A stretch of 15,606 nt of DNA, from contig JBLHKB010000099.1 of the NCBI GenBank assembly GCA_047619315.1, positions 1 to 15,606 on the forward strand, read 5' to 3'. This document shows, in pieces, positions 13,063 through 15,606 of the stretch. The notes beneath the pieces were generated by a model. The model was not told the origin of the DNA, did not search any database, and was given only the letters and a program-made list of their open reading frames with translations. Origin of the DNA: JBCCRV01 sp047619315. Its GTDB lineage: Bacteria; Myxococcota_A; Polyangia; Polyangiales; Houyiibacteriaceae. A program made the translations under genes and the position numbers. The number at the start of each line of letters is the position of its first letter. Positions within the stretch are counted from its first letter, which is position 1.

Positions 13063-14463
13063 ATGCCCGGAGAGGAAAGTGACGGCGTCAGCTCTGTTGG
13101 TGAGCCGTCGACGCGGTTCACGGCAGCAAGAAAAACGGGGAATGGAGCGCGGCGGCTCCTTCTGGGATCACTGATCGTTGCGATGGGTTGCGGCTCCGCC
13201 ACAGGCTTGAAGGTCGGTCCACCTTCCGATGGCGGCGTGGATGGCGACGTCGATCTCCGAGGCGACGGAGCGACACGCGACGTCCAAGCCGATCCGCCGG
13301 ACGCATTCGCTCCAGACGGAGGTCCCCCCGTTGTCATTCCTCCACTGCCCGTCGACCCAACGTGCATCGAGCTCCCCGCCGATGGCCCCATCGAGCTCTC
13401 CTTGCGAGGGCGCGTACGATCCGCCGACGTCCTCTTCCTCATCGACCGGACGGCGAGCATGGAGCAGGAGATCGATCAGATCCGCGATCAGCTCGCCACC
13501 ACACTCATTCCCCAACTCCAATCACTCGTCGGTTCATTGGCGATGGGCGTGGCGGTGTTCGACGAGGTGGACTTCCAGCCCTACGGCGACCGTTCCCTCG
13601 ACACCGTTCGAACCCTCGCGCCGCTCAGCCTTGACCACAGCGGCGCGCTCACCGCCATCGACGAAATCGAGCTCGGTGGAGGGACCGCCTCAGACCCCCC
13701 TGAGGCTGCGGTCCCGGCGCTGTTTACTCTCTTCAGTGAACGCGCGGGCTGCGGCCCAGGCGGCTTGTGCTTGCGACCCGACGTCGTCCCTGTGGTGCTG
13801 CTCTTCACCGACGCAGCGTTTCACAACGGGCCCGGGGGCGATCTGTCCTACGGACCTCGGCCACCGCCGAGAGTGGATGAGGATGCGGGTCCACCCGGCG
13901 CCCCGCCTCCACCACCGCCGGCCACGTACGAAGAGATGCTTCTGCCCCTTCGAGCCAACGGAGCACGTGTCCTCGGCTTGTACAGCGGTGCCACACAACC
14001 GGATCAAGCGATTCGCCACCTGCGTCAGGTCGCGAGGGACACCGGCGCCCTCGGCACAAACGGCGAGCCCGTATTCTTCGACATCGGCCGACGCGGTCAG
14101 CGCGTGGGCGAAGGTGTCGCGGCGGTCGTGGGCTCTCTCTTCGGCTCTGCTCCCATCGCGGAGATCCGCGCGAGGGTTTCGGATGTGCCAGGAGACGACG
14201 TCGACGCGAGCGGGTGGGCGCGCGTCGTCCCAGCCCGGGTCCTTCCGCCGATGGGAGCGATCATCGAAGACGACGCCTTTCGTGATGTCCGACCCGGCTC
14301 GGTGGTCATCTTCCGACTCGACGTGGAGCCGCCCGCGGATGCACCGGTGGGCGTGTACCCCATCGAGTTCGTCGGCGTGGACGGTCTGGGCGCAGTGCTC
14401 AACCAGCGCCTCGTGCGACTCGTGATCCCTGGGCCCGGCGTGAGCTGCGAGCTCGACCCCTAA
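13063..14463 (+). CDS. VWA-domain lipoprotein
   Basis: A 466-aa predicted surface or periplasmic lipoprotein. A long basic n-region (about 30 residues) precedes the hydrophobic core and AMGC (Cys43). A Gly/Asp-rich linker with DGGVDGDVD follows (about 50-100). The von Willebrand A domain begins at VLFLIDRTASM. Its MIDAS metal site is complete, with Thr replacing the first Ser: Asp128-x-Thr130-x-Ser132, Thr208 (GGGTASD) and Asp250 (LLFTDAAFH). A Pro-rich insertion (GPRPPPR and GAPPPPPPA) interrupts the domain after the Asp250 strand. The last 100 residues are beta-rich. VWA domains bind protein ligands through Mg2+, so an adhesion or envelope scaffold role is likely, but no partner is visible. 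The only in-frame start before the hydrophobic core that makes sense is ATG 13063; an open frame extends upstream to 12844 but overlaps the DUF4336 gene. Confidence 0.85.
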   Translation: MPGEESDGVSSVGEPSTRFTAARKTGNGARRLLLGSLIVAMGCGSATGLKVGPPSDGGVDGDVDLRGDGATRDVQADPPDAFAPDGGPPVVIPPLPVDPTCIELPADGPIELSLRGRVRSADVLFLIDRTASMEQEIDQIRDQLATTLIPQLQSLVGSLAMGVAVFDEVDFQPYGDRSLDTVRTLAPLSLDHSGALTAIDEIELGGGTASDPPEAAVPALFTLFSERAGCGPGGLCLRPDVVPVVLLFTDAAFHNGPGGDLSYGPRPPPRVDEDAGPPGAPPPPPPATYEEMLLPLRANGARVLGLYSGATQPDQAIRHLRQVARDTGALGTNGEPVFFDIGRRGQRVGEGVAAVVGSLFGSAPIAEIRARVSDVPGDDVDASGWARVVPARVLPPMGAIIEDDAFRDVRPGSVVIFRLDVEPPADAPVGVYPIEFVGVDGLGAVLNQRLVRLVIPGPGVSCELDP

Positions 14464-14515
14464 CGTTTACGTTCGACCAGCAGGCGTCGAAGCAGGCTCA
14501 ATGGTTGGGCCCACG

Positions 14516-14544
14516 AAAAAACCCCCGAAGCAGAACTTCGAGGG
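14516..14544 (-). terminator. Rho-independent terminator of the tRNA cluster
   Basis: On the minus strand CCCTCGAAG, five-base loop, CTTCGGGGG (nine pairs, one G-U), followed directly by TTTTTT (14516-14521). It lies 24 bases past the end of tRNA-Lys and is the clearest intrinsic terminator in the window. A second small hairpin, CTCGC-TTCT-GCGAG (14552-14565), lies between the two and may guide 3' processing. Confidence 0.85.
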
Positions 14545-14567
14545 CGTTTCACTCGCAGAAGCGAGGG

Positions 14568-14640
14568 TGGGTCATCTCGGACTTGAACCGAGAGCCAATG
14601 GATTAAGAATCCACTGCTCTACCAATTGAGCTAATGACCC
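14568..14640 (-). tRNA. tRNA-Lys (CUU)
   Basis: A 73-base cloverleaf on the minus strand: acceptor GGGTCAT/ATGACCC, D arm GCTC/GAGC, anticodon loop TTCTTAA with anticodon CTT, T arm CTCGG/CCGAG around TTCAAGT, discriminator A. It reads AAG. The anticodon stem has one G-U pair at its outer end. CCA is not encoded; the bases after the discriminator are CCC, so CCA must be added. Confidence 0.95.
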
Positions 14641-14707
14641 GGTTTTAAGATTTTAAGAACACATTTGCGTTCGCTGTCGACTCGTTTTGTGTCGCCTTGC
14701 GGCGCGG

Positions 14708-14781
<74 letters not shown>

Positions 14782-14835
14782 TGAGTCTTGGCGACTGCCT
14801 GAATAAGAAAAAAGAAATAGTAAGGTAAGTAGTGA

Positions 14836-14867
14836 GCGCCCCGTTCCTTCGGAAAGGAGCGAGGCGC
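14836..14867 (-). repeat. Strong hairpin between tRNA-His and tRNA-Arg
   Basis: Arms 14836-14849 and 14854-14867 pair at 13 of 14 positions (one G-U, one C-A mismatch) around a four-base loop. The only T-rich run on the minus strand begins about 20 bases further on, so it is not a standard terminator. It may be a processing signal or transcript-stabilising element in the unusually long 160-base spacer between the two tRNAs. Confidence 0.55.
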
Positions 14868-14941
14868 CTTCGTACTCGATCAAAATAAGCTGTCAAGAGA
14901 GTGTGAGCGTTCTGACTTCCGTGAAAATCTCGACGCTCATT

Positions 14942-15017
14942 TGGGGTGACTGACGGGGCTTGAACCCGCGACCACCGGAGCCACAATCCAGTGCTCTACC
15001 ACTGAGCTACAGCCACC
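14942..15017 (-). tRNA. tRNA-His (GUG) with encoded CCA
   Basis: The minus strand gives G(-1) plus acceptor GTGGCTG/CAGTCAC, D arm GCTC/GAGC, anticodon loop TTGTGGC with anticodon GTG, T arm GCGGG/CCCGT around TTCAAGC, discriminator C that pairs with G(-1), and then an encoded CCA (14942-14944). The extra 5' G, the identity element of histidine tRNA, is present in the DNA. It is the first gene of the tRNA cluster. Confidence 0.96.
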
Positions 15018-15051
15018 ACGAACTTCCCAGCCAAAGCTGCAAAGCGCGGCG

Positions 15052-15079
15052 ATAATAGCGTGGCCCGTGACGGCCGCAA
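15052..15079 (-). promoter_or_regulatory. Candidate promoter of the tRNA cluster
   Basis: On the minus strand TTGCGG (15074-15079), a 16-base GC-rich spacer, then TATTAT (15052-15057), which ends 34 bases before tRNA-His. Predicted initiation near 15045 leaves a leader of about 28 bases. The GC-rich stretch just after the -10 (CGCCGCGC) would suit a stringently controlled discriminator. Confidence 0.5.
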
Positions 15080-15234
15080 GGTCTTTGTTATGGCGGCCTT
15101 CCTTATCGAAAAGCAGTCTTTTTGGGGGGAGGGCCATTCAGTGGGCCGCCAACCACGAATCAGCAGGTCTTTAAGCAAGATACGGCACCCGGAATACTGG
15201 GCCGTCGTCCGGCCGTACGAGGGGTGTGGGCGCG

Positions 15235-15606
15235 ATGATCAGGCGAAGAATCCTGGCGGGGCTGGCTGCGATCGGCGTCGTGGCGGTTGGTTTTGTTGTG
15301 TTCGGAGCGGACGACGACGCCGCTGAGCGTGAGTACACCGCCTATCTTCGTAGCGACGAGGATGGCTCAGCCGCTCGGAACGAGGCTCGACTCGACCGCG
15401 CGATTGGGCTCGAGCCTGGTCGCTCCCACTACTACGAGGCGCGAGGGACGTTGCGCATCGACGCTGGGGACGCTGAAGGCGCGCTGGACGACTACGACCG
15501 CGCGATCACGCTCGCCGACCGGCCCTACGTTCGCTACCTCCGAGCCTCCGCCCTGTCGCAGCGGGGTGATTATCTTCGAGCGCTGACCGACTTCGACCAC
15601 GCGATC
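15235..15606 (+). CDS. Membrane-anchored tetratricopeptide-repeat protein (3' partial)
   Basis: The ATG at 15235 opens a frame that runs past the window end; 124 residues are visible. After MIRRR comes one hydrophobic segment (about residues 6-24) that could be an uncleaved signal anchor. Two to three TPR-like helix pairs follow: ALDDYDRAITLAD near residue 83 and ASALSQRGDYLRALTDFDHA at the end show the A..G....A...Y..A pattern of TPR. Such repeats bind partner proteins, here probably on the outer face of the inner membrane. A GAGGGG stretch about 10-15 bases upstream may serve as Shine-Dalgarno. The 217 bases between tRNA-His and this start hold the tRNA promoter and no other gene I can support. 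Confidence 0.75.
   Translation, partial: MIRRRILAGLAAIGVVAVGFVVFGADDDAAEREYTAYLRSDEDGSAARNEARLDRAIGLEPGRSHYYEARGTLRIDAGDAEGALDDYDRAITLADRPYVRYLRASALSQRGDYLRALTDFDHAI

Noticed and set aside
13229..14425. 398-codon plus-strand open frame
   Set aside because: Out-of-frame shadow of the VWA gene; Ser/Arg-rich composition typical of a shifted GC-rich frame.
15060..15326. 88-codon plus-strand frame over the tRNA promoter region
   Set aside because: No motif or ribosome binding site; it overlaps the TPR gene in another frame and the candidate tRNA promoter.

Overview
The window looks like ordinary chromosome from a GC-rich, Gram-negative bacterium. The best guess is a myxobacterium (Myxococcota, Polyangia/Sandaracinus-like). 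I infer this from the number of predicted lipoproteins with Cys-rich or Asp/Ala-rich linkers after the lipobox, a VWA lipoprotein, a stand-alone Hsp70 ATPase domain, a ferritin-like di-iron protein and a type B carboxylesterase lipoprotein. No marker gene proves the taxon. I saw no insertion sequence, prophage, CRISPR array or rRNA.

Layout. (1) 1-2635: the 3' end of a modular NRPS/PKS-type gene (only its terminal thioesterase is visible), followed by a family 2 glycosyltransferase overlapping it by ATGA and a GalE-like extended SDR nine bases later. This is one operon and reads as the right edge of a biosynthetic cluster for a glycosylated lipid or peptide. (2) 2772-9158: single genes in alternating orientation. 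They are an Hsp70-like protein without a substrate-binding domain, an orphan periplasmic-binding-fold lipoprotein, a divergent carboxylesterase lipoprotein, a small Cys-bearing membrane protein, a TerB-like protein and an alpha/beta hydrolase lipoprotein. (3) 9168-11157: an NhaR-type LysR regulator with a TTG start and no antiporter beside it, then a 35-codon signal-peptide-like micro-ORF coupled by TGATG to a ferritin-like di-iron protein. (4) 11171-14463: a macro-domain protein, a 43-aa Lys-rich microprotein with a strong Shine-Dalgarno, a DUF4336 protein and a VWA-domain lipoprotein. (5) 14516-15079: three tRNA genes on the minus strand in the order His(GUG)-Arg(UCG)-Lys(CUU), with a candidate promoter upstream and a Rho-independent terminator downstream. 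(6) From 15235: the start of a membrane-anchored TPR protein cut by the window end.

Most neighbours outside the first operon share no obvious pathway. Four convergent gene pairs are packed tail to tail, with overlaps of 14 and 4 bases and gaps of 9 and 13 bases. In one pair both stop codons lie in the same hairpin stem. Several genes have no visible Shine-Dalgarno but carry a TANNNT -10-like hexamer 4-8 bases before the start codon, which suggests leaderless transcripts. The most unusual item is the micro-ORF/di-iron protein pair. The thioesterase operon is the item most worth extending upstream.
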